Shown: positions 51,301 to 63,442 of the stretch, piece by piece
Layout: the number at the start of each line of letters is the position of its first letter
Numbering within the stretch: position 1 is the stretch's first letter
Origin: Pseudodesulfovibrio sp.
GTDB lineage: Bacteria; Desulfobacterota; Desulfovibrionia; Desulfovibrionales; Desulfovibrionaceae
Direction: 5' to 3'
NCBI GenBank assembly: GCA_016744135.1
Contig: JADGEX010000001.1
Location: 186,001-250,000, forward strand
Length of the DNA stretch: 64,000 bases
Notes under the pieces: generated by a model
What the model saw: only the letters and a program-made list of their open reading frames with translations
The model's database searches: none
Told to the model about the DNA's origin: nothing
Program-made: the position numbers and the translations under genes

Positions 51301-51753
51301 ATGTGTGAAGACGTAGTCGTACTGGGCAAAGATGATGTTCAGGACCTTATTGATCTGGAGGCTCAGTGTTTCGAATATCACTGGACTCGTGAACAATTCC
51401 TTTTGGGTTTGTCAAGAAAGGCCTTTAAGGTGCTTGGCATACGGCACGAGGACGTTCTAGCTGGCTACATTGCTTTTTCATTGATTGAGGATGAAATGGA
51501 GATTCTTAATCTGGCCGTTCGTCCCGAGTTCAGAAGACATGGACTGGCTGCGCGATTGTTGGCTGATAGTTTTGAGGTCTGTGGTGAGAACAACATCAAA
51601 AAGAGTTTTTTGGATGTCAAGGTGTCCAATGAGGCGGCCTTGTCACTTTATAGGAAATTCGGATATAAAAAGATCGGTGTAAGAAAAAAATATTATCCTG
51701 ACACCAAGGAAGATGCTTTGCTTTTCAGGTATGATTTCCCAAACAAAGACTGA
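51301..51753 (+). CDS. rimI: ribosomal protein S18 alanine N-acetyltransferase RimI
   Basis: The 150-residue GNAT protein has the acetyl-CoA loop RPEFRRHGLAARLL (about residue 78), the NEAALSLYRKFGYKKIG block and an N-terminal ECQCFEYHW-like region (EAQCFEYHWTREQF). It would acetylate the N-terminus of S18; a related GNAT activity is possible. It begins the cluster rimI–pgk–tpiA–secG, 20 bases before pgk. Confidence 0.8.
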   Translation: MCEDVVVLGKDDVQDLIDLEAQCFEYHWTREQFLLGLSRKAFKVLGIRHEDVLAGYIAFSLIEDEMEILNLAVRPEFRRHGLAARLLADSFEVCGENNIKKSFLDVKVSNEAALSLYRKFGYKKIGVRKKYYPDTKEDALLFRYDFPNKD

Positions 51754-51773
51754 CCGGATAAACGAGGATAGAG

Positions 51774-52976
51774 ATGCTTTTTATTGATCAAGTTGATATC
51801 ATAGGGAAAAAACTACTCTTTCGCGTCGACTTCAATGTCCCTCTTGAAAATGGCGTAATTACTGACGATAATCGCATTCAAGCGGCCATTCCAACCCTCA
51901 AATATGCCTTGGACAAAGGGGCTTCGATCATCCTTTGTGCGCATTTGGGTAAACCTAAGGGTAAGGTTGTGCCGGAGTTGTCTCTGGCTCCTGTGGCAAA
52001 GCGTACGAGTGAACTGCTTGGAGTGGACGTTGAGCTTGTACCCGGCCTGTTGAGTGAGCTGGCAGGGGAAAAGGCGGCTGCGCTCAAGCCTGGGCAGGCG
52101 ATCATGCTGGACAATCTTCGTTACAATCCCGAAGAAACCGGAAAGACGGCAGCGGAGCGCGGCGATTTTGGCCACAGACTTGCTGCTCTTGCAGATATAT
52201 ATGTTAATGATGCTTTTGGCGTTGCCCATCGTGAAAATGCTTCCGTTGTGGATATTCCCAAGTTTGCTCCAGTGAGTTGTGGCGGATTCCTTTTGAAAAA
52301 GGAACAGGAATTTCTTGGTGATGCTTTGAAGAATCCAAAGCGTCCATATGTCTGTGTTTCCGGTGGAGCCAAAGTGTCCACCAAACTGGGGATATTGACC
52401 AATTTGCTTGGTAAGGTTGACGACATCATTATTGGTGGTGCCATGGCCAACACTTTTATGCTGGCCAAGGGCTATGAAGTTGGTAATTCCCTTGTTGAAA
52501 AGGATTTGGTTGAGGATGCCAGGTCGATTATGGATAAGGCTGAATCTATGGGGTCAAAGCTTCACTTGCCTGTTGATTATATCTATGCAGCTTCGCATGA
52601 CGCAGTCGAGGCCGGTGGCATTTGTGCGGCTGATGAAATTCCTTCTGATTCTATGGTGTTGGATATCGGGCCGGAAACCGTTAAGTCCTTTGTCACTGTT
52701 CTTGGCCGATCTAAGACTATTGTTTGGAACGGTCCCATGGGACTGTTTGAAACTTCTGCCTTTGCCAAGGGGTCTTTGGCTGTTTGTGAAGCCATAGCCA
52801 ACCTTGATGATGCGCTCAGCATTGTAGGGGGTGGTGATACGGATGCCGTTGTTCATTTGATGAACCTTGCTGACAAATTTAGTTTTATTTCAACCGGAGG
52901 CGGATCGTTCCTTGAATTTCTTGAAGGTAAGGAACTGCCTGCTTTTACAGCATTAAAGGAGGGCTTGAACTCATGA
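51774..52976 (+). CDS. pgk: phosphoglycerate kinase
   Basis: The 400-residue protein is of standard length. Landmarks are KKLLFRVDFNVPLENG, ILCAHLGKPKG, NLRYNPEETG, YVNDAFGVAHRENAS, GGAKVSTKLG, and WNGPMGLFE then SIVGGGDTDA at the nucleotide site. It converts 1,3-bisphosphoglycerate and ADP to 3-phosphoglycerate and ATP, and works in reverse in gluconeogenesis. Its stop overlaps the tpiA start by four bases (ATGA). Confidence 0.97.
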   Translation: MLFIDQVDIIGKKLLFRVDFNVPLENGVITDDNRIQAAIPTLKYALDKGASIILCAHLGKPKGKVVPELSLAPVAKRTSELLGVDVELVPGLLSELAGEKAAALKPGQAIMLDNLRYNPEETGKTAAERGDFGHRLAALADIYVNDAFGVAHRENASVVDIPKFAPVSCGGFLLKKEQEFLGDALKNPKRPYVCVSGGAKVSTKLGILTNLLGKVDDIIIGGAMANTFMLAKGYEVGNSLVEKDLVEDARSIMDKAESMGSKLHLPVDYIYAASHDAVEAGGICAADEIPSDSMVLDIGPETVKSFVTVLGRSKTIVWNGPMGLFETSAFAKGSLAVCEAIANLDDALSIVGGGDTDAVVHLMNLADKFSFISTGGGSFLEFLEGKELPAFTALKEGLNS

Positions 52977-53728
52977 AAAAACTCATGGCTGCCAATTGGA
53001 AGATGTACAAGACCTGTGATGAAGCCAGATCTACGGCAGAGGAGTTGGTCAAATTGACGGCTACGAATCTTCCGGCTGATCGGGAGGTGCTTGTTTTTCC
53101 GCCCTTTACTGCTTTGAAAGGTGTGGCAGATGCTTTGGCTTGGCAAGAAGGCTTCTTTGCTGGTGGGCAAGACTACTATATAGAAGAAGAGGGTGCTTTT
53201 ACCGGAGAAATTTCTCCGAAGATGTTATTGGATGCTGGGGCTGTATATGGTCTTACTGGTCATTCTGAGCGTCGGCATATTTTGGGTGAGGGTGATGAGT
53301 ATATCGGTCAAAAGACAGCCTACGGGCTTGCCCGTGGCCTCAAGGTCATTTTGTGCGTCGGAGAGAAGATCGACGAACGAAAGGGTGGAGAAGTAGAAGA
53401 GGTTCTTGAGCGACAAATTCGTGTTGGACTGAAAGATGTTCCGACAGATGTTGCTCCGGATCGATTGAGTATAGCCTATGAACCCGTGTGGGCGATCGGC
53501 ACAGGAGAAGTGGCAGGACCTGAAGAAATTTCAGCAGCCCACGGATTTGTTCGGAAAATCCTTATTTCGATCTTTGGAAATAATGCTAATGAAATGAGGG
53601 TTTTATATGGAGGAAGTGTCAAGCCAGGCAATTGTGCCGAGATTATTGCGCTTGACAATGTCGACGGAGTGTTGGTAGGAGGCGCGAGCTTAGAGGGCGA
53701 AAGCTTCAGTCAGATTGTTTTGGCCTGA
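52973..53728 (+). CDS. tpiA: triosephosphate isomerase
   Basis: The 251-residue TIM barrel has the substrate Lys in AANWKMYKT, the electrophile His in LTGHSERRH, the base Glu in IAYEPVWAIGTG and the phosphate loop VLYGGSVKPGN then GVLVGGASLE. It interconverts DHAP and glyceraldehyde 3-phosphate. Translation is coupled to pgk. Confidence 0.97.
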   Translation: MKKLMAANWKMYKTCDEARSTAEELVKLTATNLPADREVLVFPPFTALKGVADALAWQEGFFAGGQDYYIEEEGAFTGEISPKMLLDAGAVYGLTGHSERRHILGEGDEYIGQKTAYGLARGLKVILCVGEKIDERKGGEVEEVLERQIRVGLKDVPTDVAPDRLSIAYEPVWAIGTGEVAGPEEISAAHGFVRKILISIFGNNANEMRVLYGGSVKPGNCAEIIALDNVDGVLVGGASLEGESFSQIVLA

Positions 53729-53768
53729 TTTAGCGCTTGTTAATGTGGAATAAGAGAAGGATATAATT

Positions 53769-54110
53769 GTGGATACCTTGGTCATAGTCATTCATGTTTT
53801 GGCTTGCATCTTTTTGATCGGTGCAGTAATGCTGCAGTCCGGCCACGAGGGGATGGGAGTCATCTTCGGCGGCGGAAGCAGTTCAATGTTCGGTAGCTCC
53901 GGTGCAGGCGGACTCCTGGTGAAAGTTACCGCGGGCCTGGCAACGGTTTTCTTGATTACCTCTCTTGGGTATAATATCCTGAGCGGTAACAAAGTAGCCG
54001 ATCAAGACTCCATCATGTTGCAGAGCAACACGGTAGAGACAACTGCTCCGGCAGAGCCGGCCAAGCCGGGTATTACATTCCAGGATTCTGGAGACGCCAA
54101 GAGCGAATAG
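53769..54110 (+). CDS. secG: protein translocase subunit SecG
   Basis: The 113-residue protein starts with GTG after GAAGGA. Two membrane segments (TLVIVIHVLACIFLIGAVM and VKVTAGLATVFLITSLGY) flank the SecG loop LQSGHEGMGVIFGGGSSSMF. A proline/alanine-rich tail ends it. It aids SecYE at the membrane. tpiA–secG–tRNA-Leu is a common order in proteobacteria. Confidence 0.93.
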   Translation: MDTLVIVIHVLACIFLIGAVMLQSGHEGMGVIFGGGSSSMFGSSGAGGLLVKVTAGLATVFLITSLGYNILSGNKVADQDSIMLQSNTVETTAPAEPAKPGITFQDSGDAKSE

Positions 54111-54127
54111 CTCAAAGCATATATAGT

Positions 54128-54214
54128 GCCGAGGTGGTGGAATTGGTAGACACGCTGTCTTGAGGGGGCAGTGGAAGAAATTCCGTGGGGGTTCGAATCC
54201 CCCCCTCGGCACCA
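54128..54214 (+). tRNA. tRNA-Leu (anticodon GAG), copy 1
   Basis: The gene is 87 bases with encoded CCA. It has acceptor GCCGAGG, an anticodon loop TTGAGGG on a CTGTC/GGCAG stem, a long class II variable arm and a T-arm GGGGGTTCGAATCCCCC. It differs from the copy at 56158 by one base in the variable arm. Confidence 0.96.
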
Positions 54215-54225
54215 CGATATTAAAA

Positions 54226-54262
54226 GGGTTGTAGCTAATAAGCTGCAACCCTTCCTCTTTTG
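54226..54262 (+). terminator. terminator of tRNA-Leu copy 1
   Basis: Arms GGGTTGTAGC and GCTGCAACCC are followed by a T-rich run. Confidence 0.85.
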
Positions 54263-54459
54263 GTTTTATTGGTTCAATAAATATATCTTGTTTTTGTTGA
54301 TCAAATATTTCGTCGTGAGTTTTCATCTCATCTTTACCTTAAAGGTAACATCTATTACTTTCATCTATCTCTGGATTGAGTCATTTGCTTTTGGGGAGCA
54401 AATTAACGGTTTGAAATTGATGATTTTATGTAGTTTTAATAAGTTGCAGGTGTGACACC

Positions 54460-55035
54460 ATGGTTTCCTTTGAAGATGGCAGTTACGAGAACGAAACTTT
54501 TGAAGAGTTTGTCTGGAACGAAGATCTTGAAGATATTGAATTTTACAATTGCACTTTTAAAAATTCGTCTTTTCAATCCAGCCGTTTTATAGAATGTAGT
54601 TTTGATAGCTGTGAATTTATTCGATGTAATCTGTCTCTCATTGAGATTAAGTACACATCTTTTTTAGATGTCAAATTTACTGATTGTAAGATGTTGGGAG
54701 TGAGTTGGGGAGGAGCAGGCGGCTTTCTTTCTGCGTCATACGATGGTTGTCTTATGAATAATAATATTTTTGCCGACATGAACCTCACGCGATTCAAATT
54801 TTCATCTTGTTTTTTAGTCGAAGCATCGTTTTCCAATGTGAAAATGAGACATTCGGTATTTGATGATTGTGATTTACGTCAGTGCCAGTTTCATCAAGCT
54901 GATTTGAGCTTCGCAGATCTTACAACATCCCGTAACTATTACATAAACGCTACGAGCAACACACTTCAAAAGACATTATTTTCATTACCTGAAGCTGTTT
55001 CGTTGCTCGCCAATCTCGATGTTGTCCTCAAGTAG
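54460..55035 (+). CDS. pentapeptide-repeat protein
   Basis: The 191-residue protein is built of A/S/C-(D/N/S)-(L/F)-x-x type steps, such as FYNCTFKNSSFQSSRFIECS, FDSCEFIRCNLS and FDDCDLRQCQFHQADLSFAD. They should fold as a right-handed quadrilateral beta-helix (Rfr fold). It has no signal peptide. Such proteins can mimic DNA or serve as interaction surfaces; no specific role is visible. It stands alone between the two tRNA-Leu copies, with AT-rich DNA upstream. Confidence 0.85.
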   Translation: MVSFEDGSYENETFEEFVWNEDLEDIEFYNCTFKNSSFQSSRFIECSFDSCEFIRCNLSLIEIKYTSFLDVKFTDCKMLGVSWGGAGGFLSASYDGCLMNNNIFADMNLTRFKFSSCFLVEASFSNVKMRHSVFDDCDLRQCQFHQADLSFADLTTSRNYYINATSNTLQKTLFSLPEAVSLLANLDVVLK

Positions 55036-55134
55036 AATATGAAGACCTTTTTATTGTCCTTCTGTTAGCCACTGAGGGCGTTTGGGGTACAACAACGTGT
55101 TATGTGCTTCTACATCCCTTTAAGCGTTTTGGGC

Positions 55135-55170
55135 CCCGTTCTGCGTAGATTATGCACGACGGGCTTTTCT
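55135..55170 (+). terminator. probable terminator after pentapeptide-repeat gene
   Basis: A hairpin with arms CCCGT and ACGGG and an inner TGC/GCA pairing is followed by CTTTTCTT. The stem is imperfect. Confidence 0.5.
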
Positions 55171-55286
55171 TCGTCTTTCACATCTCAATTTTACTTGAAG
55201 TGACCATTTTATGTGTCGACAAAAAAGGTATAATTGAGATTTTCCCTGAGATTATGTTACAGATTGGGCAGATCGAAGGAGAAGGT

Positions 55287-55988
55287 ATGAGGGCGTTCAT
55301 TACGAGTTTATTGGTTTTACTATTGTCGATGAGCCTTTGTTCTACAGTTTTAGCTGGTGAAGTTTGGCGAATCACATCGCTTGATTGGCCGCCATACTCC
55401 GACAGTAAGGTTTTAACTCAGGGGAAGTCGATCCAAAAACTCAAGAAATTGCTTGAAAAAGAAAGTATTGAACTTGTTGTAGAATTTTATCCGTGGGCGC
55501 GAGCCCGTGATATTGCTCTCCAAACAGAATACATAGGGTATTTTCCTGCTTGGCCAGAGGAAGTGGAGGAGGGCTTTATAGCATCATCTCCCGTTGATTG
55601 GTCGGAAATTGCCGTAATGACTTATGCTGGATCCGGTCTTGAGTGGACTGATATGGACGCTCTTTTCCAGGTCAAGGTTGGTCTTGTGAAAAATTATGAA
55701 TATCCAGAAATTGTCGCCTCTCTTGCTCGTAAATGGTCAAAAAATGTCGATGCGACACCCGACGAGATGGCTCTTTTGCGAAAGCTCGCAGATGAACGAA
55801 TTAAGGTTGCCATTACGAGTCCGTCCGTTATGTTGTATCTCGCAAGACAGTTGGACATTGATAATATCCGTGTTTTGAAAAGAATCTGTAGAAATCCACT
55901 TGTTATGGCATTCAAGGATACTCCGGAAAATATGAAAAGACTGCGTTTGTTGGACAGGATGATTCAGAATACGCCGAGAGAGGACTGA
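55287..55988 (+). CDS. periplasmic solute-binding protein (SBP family 3-like)
   Basis: I start at ATG 55287, where AAGGAGAAGG lies before it and a signal peptide follows at once (ITSLLVLLLSMSLCSTVLA). The earlier frame at 55152 crosses the terminator. The mature protein of about 210 residues begins WRITSLDWPPYSD, like polar amino-acid-type binding proteins, and continues with FYPWARARDIAL. It lacks a lipobox and no transporter genes are near, so it may be a lone sensor or binding protein. It is shorter than typical family members (about 230–260 mature). Confidence 0.75.
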   Translation: MRAFITSLLVLLLSMSLCSTVLAGEVWRITSLDWPPYSDSKVLTQGKSIQKLKKLLEKESIELVVEFYPWARARDIALQTEYIGYFPAWPEEVEEGFIASSPVDWSEIAVMTYAGSGLEWTDMDALFQVKVGLVKNYEYPEIVASLARKWSKNVDATPDEMALLRKLADERIKVAITSPSVMLYLARQLDIDNIRVLKRICRNPLVMAFKDTPENMKRLRLLDRMIQNTPRED

Positions 55989-56157
55989 CGATTCGACAAA
56001 GGGTGAAGAATCAGTCTGTTATCTTTTATATATCAAAAATCGTTGTTGAGTCGGTTTTTTTGAGAAAAGGGTATAAAAAATGAAAAAAACCGCCTTAATT
56101 CCCATTTTTTAGTTGACTTTTTCGGTAGATAGGTCAAAAGACTCTTCCGGATGAAGT

Positions 56158-56244
56158 GCCGAGGTGGTGGAATTGGTAGACACGCTGTCTTGAGGGGGCA
56201 GTGGAAGAAATTTCGTGGGGGTTCGAATCCCCCCCTCGGCACCA
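56158..56244 (+). tRNA. tRNA-Leu (anticodon GAG), copy 2
   Basis: It is identical to copy 1 at 54128 except for C to T in the variable arm, and has encoded CCA. The six bases before it and the first bases after it are also shared with copy 1. Confidence 0.96.
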
Positions 56245-56256
56245 CGATATCAAAAA

Positions 56257-56294
56257 GGGTTGCAACCTACAGGTTGCAACCCTTCCTCTTTTTT
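56257..56294 (+). terminator. terminator of tRNA-Leu copy 2
   Basis: Arms GGGTTGCAACC and GGTTGCAACCC are followed by a T-rich run; its sequence is clearly related to the terminator of copy 1. Confidence 0.88.
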
Positions 56295-56312
56295 ATGTTG
56301 AAATTTACAGAG

Positions 56313-58796
56313 TTAATTTGTTGCCTGCACGATGTCGGTTATCGCTTTGTACAATGTCTCGACATTTACGGGTTTTGCTTGATAGGCATTCATTCCGGCT
56401 GCAAGGAATGTGTCTACATCTCCTGTCATGGCATATGCCGTCAGGGCGATGATTGGAATGGCTCTGTTGGTATTACCTGCTCTTCCTTTCCGAATGGCTT
56501 TTGTTGCTTCTACTCCATCCATTATCGGCATTTGGATGTCCATGAGGACTAGATCGAATGAAGATTGGCGAAGAGCTTTTAATGCCTCATTACCATTTTC
56601 TACCACCACGACATCCGCACCGTTTTTTGCCAAGAGTCGAGATGCAGCAAGACTGTTGATATATTCATCTTCAGCCATGAGTATCCGCAGGTCTTTCAAT
56701 GTCTGGGCATCCTGTATCACAACACTCCCAGGTTGTTTGAGAGGATGGACTGTTTCGTCTGTTTTGGAGATGTCCAAGAAACAGGTGAAGTAAATCGTTG
56801 TTCCTTTCCCTGCAACGCTTTCCACGGCAATGTTACCTCCCATGAGGGTAACAAGGCGTTTCGTTATGACCAATCCTAGTCCTGCACCCTGATGATCTCG
56901 TCGATATCCTTTGCTGACTTGTGAAAATGGTTGAAAGAGAGTGCTGAGTTTGTCATCGGGGATACCGACGCCGGTATCGGCAATGATGAAAAGGATTTTA
57001 CACTTGTCAGGATCAGTGGTTGTCAGAGGGGAAAGTGTTATGGAGACTCCCCCCGACTTGGTGAATTTCAAGGCATTGCCGACCAGATTTACTAACACTT
57101 GTAGAATTCTGGTTTCATCTCCCAACAATTGATGCGGTAAAGAAGAAGAGATGGAGTGGCGTATGGTCAACCCTGATTGTTTGAGAGTAGGGTAAAACAA
57201 TTCTTTGATATTATTAAGTATATTTTCAAGATTGATTGGGGAATTCCTGATGAGCATCTTGCCTGCTTCGACTCGTGAAAGATCAAGGATATCAGAGAGC
57301 AGGTGCGAAAGGCGTTGAGATGCATTGGTTGCATTTATTACATATTCACTCTGTTCTTCAGTCAGTGAAGTGTCGAGCAGGATTTGTAACATGCCGTGTA
57401 TGCCGTTGAGCGGAGTCCGTACCTCGTGACTCATGTTTGCAAGAAATTCTGACTTGGCCTTGTTAGCTGCCTCAGCTTCATTTTTGGCAGAGAGAAGTTT
57501 TTTTTGGAGAATATGTCGATGCAATCCGATAGCAAAAATATCTGCCAATGATTGAACATCTTTAAGAATTTCATCCGTATATTCTTGGTCTGCATTAGCG
57601 AGCGATATTTGTCCAAATATTTTGTCGCCGTATATTACAGGAATGGACATGAAGTTGTACAATGGCAGATGTTCGTCTGGCAGCCCTGTTGCCGCAGGAT
57701 GAGTCTTTGGCGAGTTTGTGTAAAAGGCTTTTCGAGTGTTAAGACTATGTCCCCACAAACCTTCATATCCATTAGGCTCTTTGGATAATATTATGGGAGT
57801 ATCTGGTGATATGGGGGCAGCAACATCGTCGGCCATGTTGGAGCCTGTATGAATTATGTTTGCTTGACTGATCGGGTCAATGGAACTGACATACCCTTTA
57901 CTGCTATTACTTATTATAAGAGATTTATGATAAACTTTTTGAGCAATATCGTTGATATTGGCACTGTCTTGGAAAAAGACTCGGACGATTTGAGCCTTTG
58001 CGTCGTTTAAGATGGATTCGTGGACTGTTTCTTTTTGGGCCTGCTCTCGTGCCTTTTGCGAGCGGCGTAATGAACGACCACCAAGGGCGAGGAAACCCAC
58101 TCCTAGAGCCCAAATAACTGGAATGCCAGTATATATCATCATCCGCTGACTGGCTGTGAAAATCAATATGTCTGTTAATGGGACTTTGACGCTGACGCCT
58201 CCACGAATATCACCGATTTTGTAGCCTTGGTGCGCATGGCATTTTAAACATCCTTCTTCTGTTAGCATCGGTTTCATGAGCCGAAGGTAGGATGTCCCAT
58301 TTTCCTTTATAATTTCGCCGATCTCATTTTTCCCTTTTTCGAATTCAAAGAGAGCGTGCTGTTCCCATGGATCGGCCTTGTTTCCTGGGCGCAACGGATT
58401 CAGGCTTGTGATATGGCCAACTATGCCGAAAAGTTGGGAGTAATGTTCATTGAGTTGGCGAATCATATACGCCGGATTCATGAGCGTCAGGTACTTTCCA
58501 GATTGGGTCGAAATGTCCCGTTCTGGAAGATGAGATAAGTACGGATTGGGGGGTGTTTCTCTTGTCGCAGGAACATATATCCCGCCGTGAATTGTGGCCC
58601 AGAGCCTGAAGGCTTGATCTTTATTGAAAGCTTCCCGACCTTTTACGAAGGCGAGATTGGTTGTCGTTTCTTTGAGTAAAACATCACCCATGAGACCAAA
58701 CATGAGATTGGCAAATGTCCAGAATACGATAAGCACAAGAGCTTGATTCCATATACTTTTTCGCCAAGATCGTAAAATGGACTTTGTTATGGGCAT
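56313..58796 (-). CDS. hybrid sensor histidine kinase with heme-c-type sensor domain
   Basis: The 827-residue protein has a membrane segment at about 15–37 and a periplasmic DUF3365/Tll0287-like domain (about 45–210). That domain carries CLKCH at residues 183–187, a covalent heme motif. A second membrane segment lies at about 220–240 and a GAF-like region at about 265–420. The HisKA box is [15 protein letters not shown]. HATPase has N/G boxes including DTGVGIPDD and GAGLGL. It ends in a receiver domain with MAEDEY and LVLMDIQMP (phospho-Asp). No HPt follows, so the phosphate may go to another protein. It probably senses redox state or a gas at the periplasmic heme. The output is unknown. Confidence 0.9.
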   Translation of the reverse strand: MPITKSILRSWRKSIWNQALVLIVFWTFANLMFGLMGDVLLKETTTNLAFVKGREAFNKDQAFRLWATIHGGIYVPATRETPPNPYLSHLPERDISTQSGKYLTLMNPAYMIRQLNEHYSQLFGIVGHITSLNPLRPGNKADPWEQHALFEFEKGKNEIGEIIKENGTSYLRLMKPMLTEEGCLKCHAHQGYKIGDIRGGVSVKVPLTDILIFTASQRMMIYTGIPVIWALGVGFLALGGRSLRRSQKAREQAQKETVHESILNDAKAQIVRVFFQDSANINDIAQKVYHKSLIISNSSKGYVSSIDPISQANIIHTGSNMADDVAAPISPDTPIILSKEPNGYEGLWGHSLNTRKAFYTNSPKTHPAATGLPDEHLPLYNFMSIPVIYGDKIFGQISLANADQEYTDEILKDVQSLADIFAIGLHRHILQKKLLSAKNEAEAANKAKSEFLANMSHEVRTPLNGIHGMLQILLDTSLTEEQSEYVINATNASQRLSHLLSDILDLSRVEAGKMLIRNSPINLENILNNIKELFYPTLKQSGLTIRHSISSSLPHQLLGDETRILQVLVNLVGNALKFTKSGGVSITLSPLTTTDPDKCKILFIIADTGVGIPDDKLSTLFQPFSQVSKGYRRDHQGAGLGLVITKRLVTLMGGNIAVESVAGKGTTIYFTCFLDISKTDETVHPLKQPGSVVIQDAQTLKDLRILMAEDEYINSLAASRLLAKNGADVVVVENGNEALKALRQSSFDLVLMDIQMPIMDGVEATKAIRKGRAGNTNRAIPIIALTAYAMTGDVDTFLAAGMNAYQAKPVNVETLYKAITDIVQATN

Positions 58797-59284
58797 CTCT
58801 ATTCTCTTTGATTGTGCAAGCTGTTGTTTGAAAAATATCGATCATGCAAATCATATGGCGTTGTGACTATAATTTCAATGTTTATATATTGGTTTGCATT
58901 AAATCTGATCAATGCTTTGCGAGTTTAAGAGTGAAGCAGTTTTTGCCGTGTTTGTGGTATTGTTAAATAGATTTTGGGAATTTTATGAGTATAAAAATGA
59001 GGGCTGACAATTTATCATTAGTGTTTTGGGAGGAGGATTCTGAGGACAAAATGAGGGGATTGGAATTAAAATTTAATTGATGATTATAATACTGAATACC
59101 CCATCAAAGTACGTAAAAAACTGATTGGTCAATCAGTTAATTTAAATATTTTTTAAAATATATAAATTTTACAAATACTTAAGTAGATTATTTTTTCTAG
59201 CCTTTTAGTTTTATTGTGATATCGTGCACTCGTTTTCAAGGCAGATAATTTTGAATATATAATTTTCAAGCTAAGGACAGTATC
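58797..59284. other. AT-rich intergenic region between the sensor kinase and OB-fold genes
   Basis: The genes are divergent, so both promoters should lie in these 488 bases. A palindrome lies at 59119–59138. I see no gene and no clear RNA structure elsewhere in it. Confidence 0.6.
59119..59138. promoter_or_regulatory. palindrome, candidate TetR-type operator
   Basis: Nine-base arms AACTGATTG and CAATCAGTT pair perfectly around a two-base centre. The form fits operators of TetR/AcrR-like regulators. It lies about 146 bases before the OB-fold gene. Confidence 0.4.
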
Positions 59285-59623
59285 ATGAAACGTATGAGTA
59301 TTTTTTTAGTTTTTCTTATGGTGATAGGTTTATATTTTAGCACAACCAGTGATCTTCAGGCTGCCGGACCGCACATAGTTACAACCGTAGCTGAAGCTAA
59401 GGCTTCTGGTGTTGATGCAGAGGTTGAACTGAGTGGGCGTATTGTCAAAATGATTCAGGATGATAAATTCTTGTTTTCTGACGGAACAGGGGAACTGTTG
59501 GTTCTTATTGATGGCAAGATGCAGGATTTGAATTATGAGAATGCTAAGGTTGTCGTTTCTGGCCTGATCGCTCAGAATTTTATGTATACAGAAGTGAAAG
59601 CCGATTCTATCGCGGTTCGTTAA
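59285..59623 (+). CDS. secreted OB-fold protein, NirD/YgiW/YdeI family
   Basis: The 112-residue protein has a signal peptide (MSIFLVFLMVIGLYFSTT, cut near QAAG) and a small OB-fold of the BOF (YgiW/YdeI) type, recognised by VELSGRIVKMIQDDKFLFSD then GTGELLVLIDGK. Members are periplasmic stress-tolerance proteins. It stands alone; a strong terminator follows. Confidence 0.82.
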   Translation: MKRMSIFLVFLMVIGLYFSTTSDLQAAGPHIVTTVAEAKASGVDAEVELSGRIVKMIQDDKFLFSDGTGELLVLIDGKMQDLNYENAKVVVSGLIAQNFMYTEVKADSIAVR

Positions 59624-59641
59624 AAGAAATATACCAAATCG

Positions 59642-59677
59642 AAAAGGGGAGCCTCATCTGGAGGCTCCCCTTTTTTT
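59642..59677 (+). terminator. rho-independent terminator after the OB-fold gene
   Basis: Arms AAAAGGGGAGCCTC and GAGGCTCCCC pair around a short loop; seven T follow. Confidence 0.95.
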
Positions 59678-59800
59678 ATGAGAATGGCCCTTTCGTTTTG
59701 ATACGAAAGGGCCAACAAGAGGCTTGCAGGTCCGAAAGGACTGACTTTAGACGATGTGGATTGCGGTCACATTTACTTCAAACCTCGTGTTTTTTTATTG

Positions 59801-59830
59801 CGTCAGCACGGTGAGAGGGCCGTGCTGACG
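59801..59830. terminator. hairpin just after the PFOR gene
   Basis: Arms CGTCAGCACGG and CCGTGCTGACG pair exactly. It lies 10 bases beyond the stop of the minus-strand PFOR gene. The T-tract is on the opposite strand, so termination efficiency there is uncertain. A second hairpin (59685–59714) lies further on. Confidence 0.5.
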
Positions 59831-59839
59831 TTTTCCTGT

Positions 59840-63442
<3,603 letters not shown>

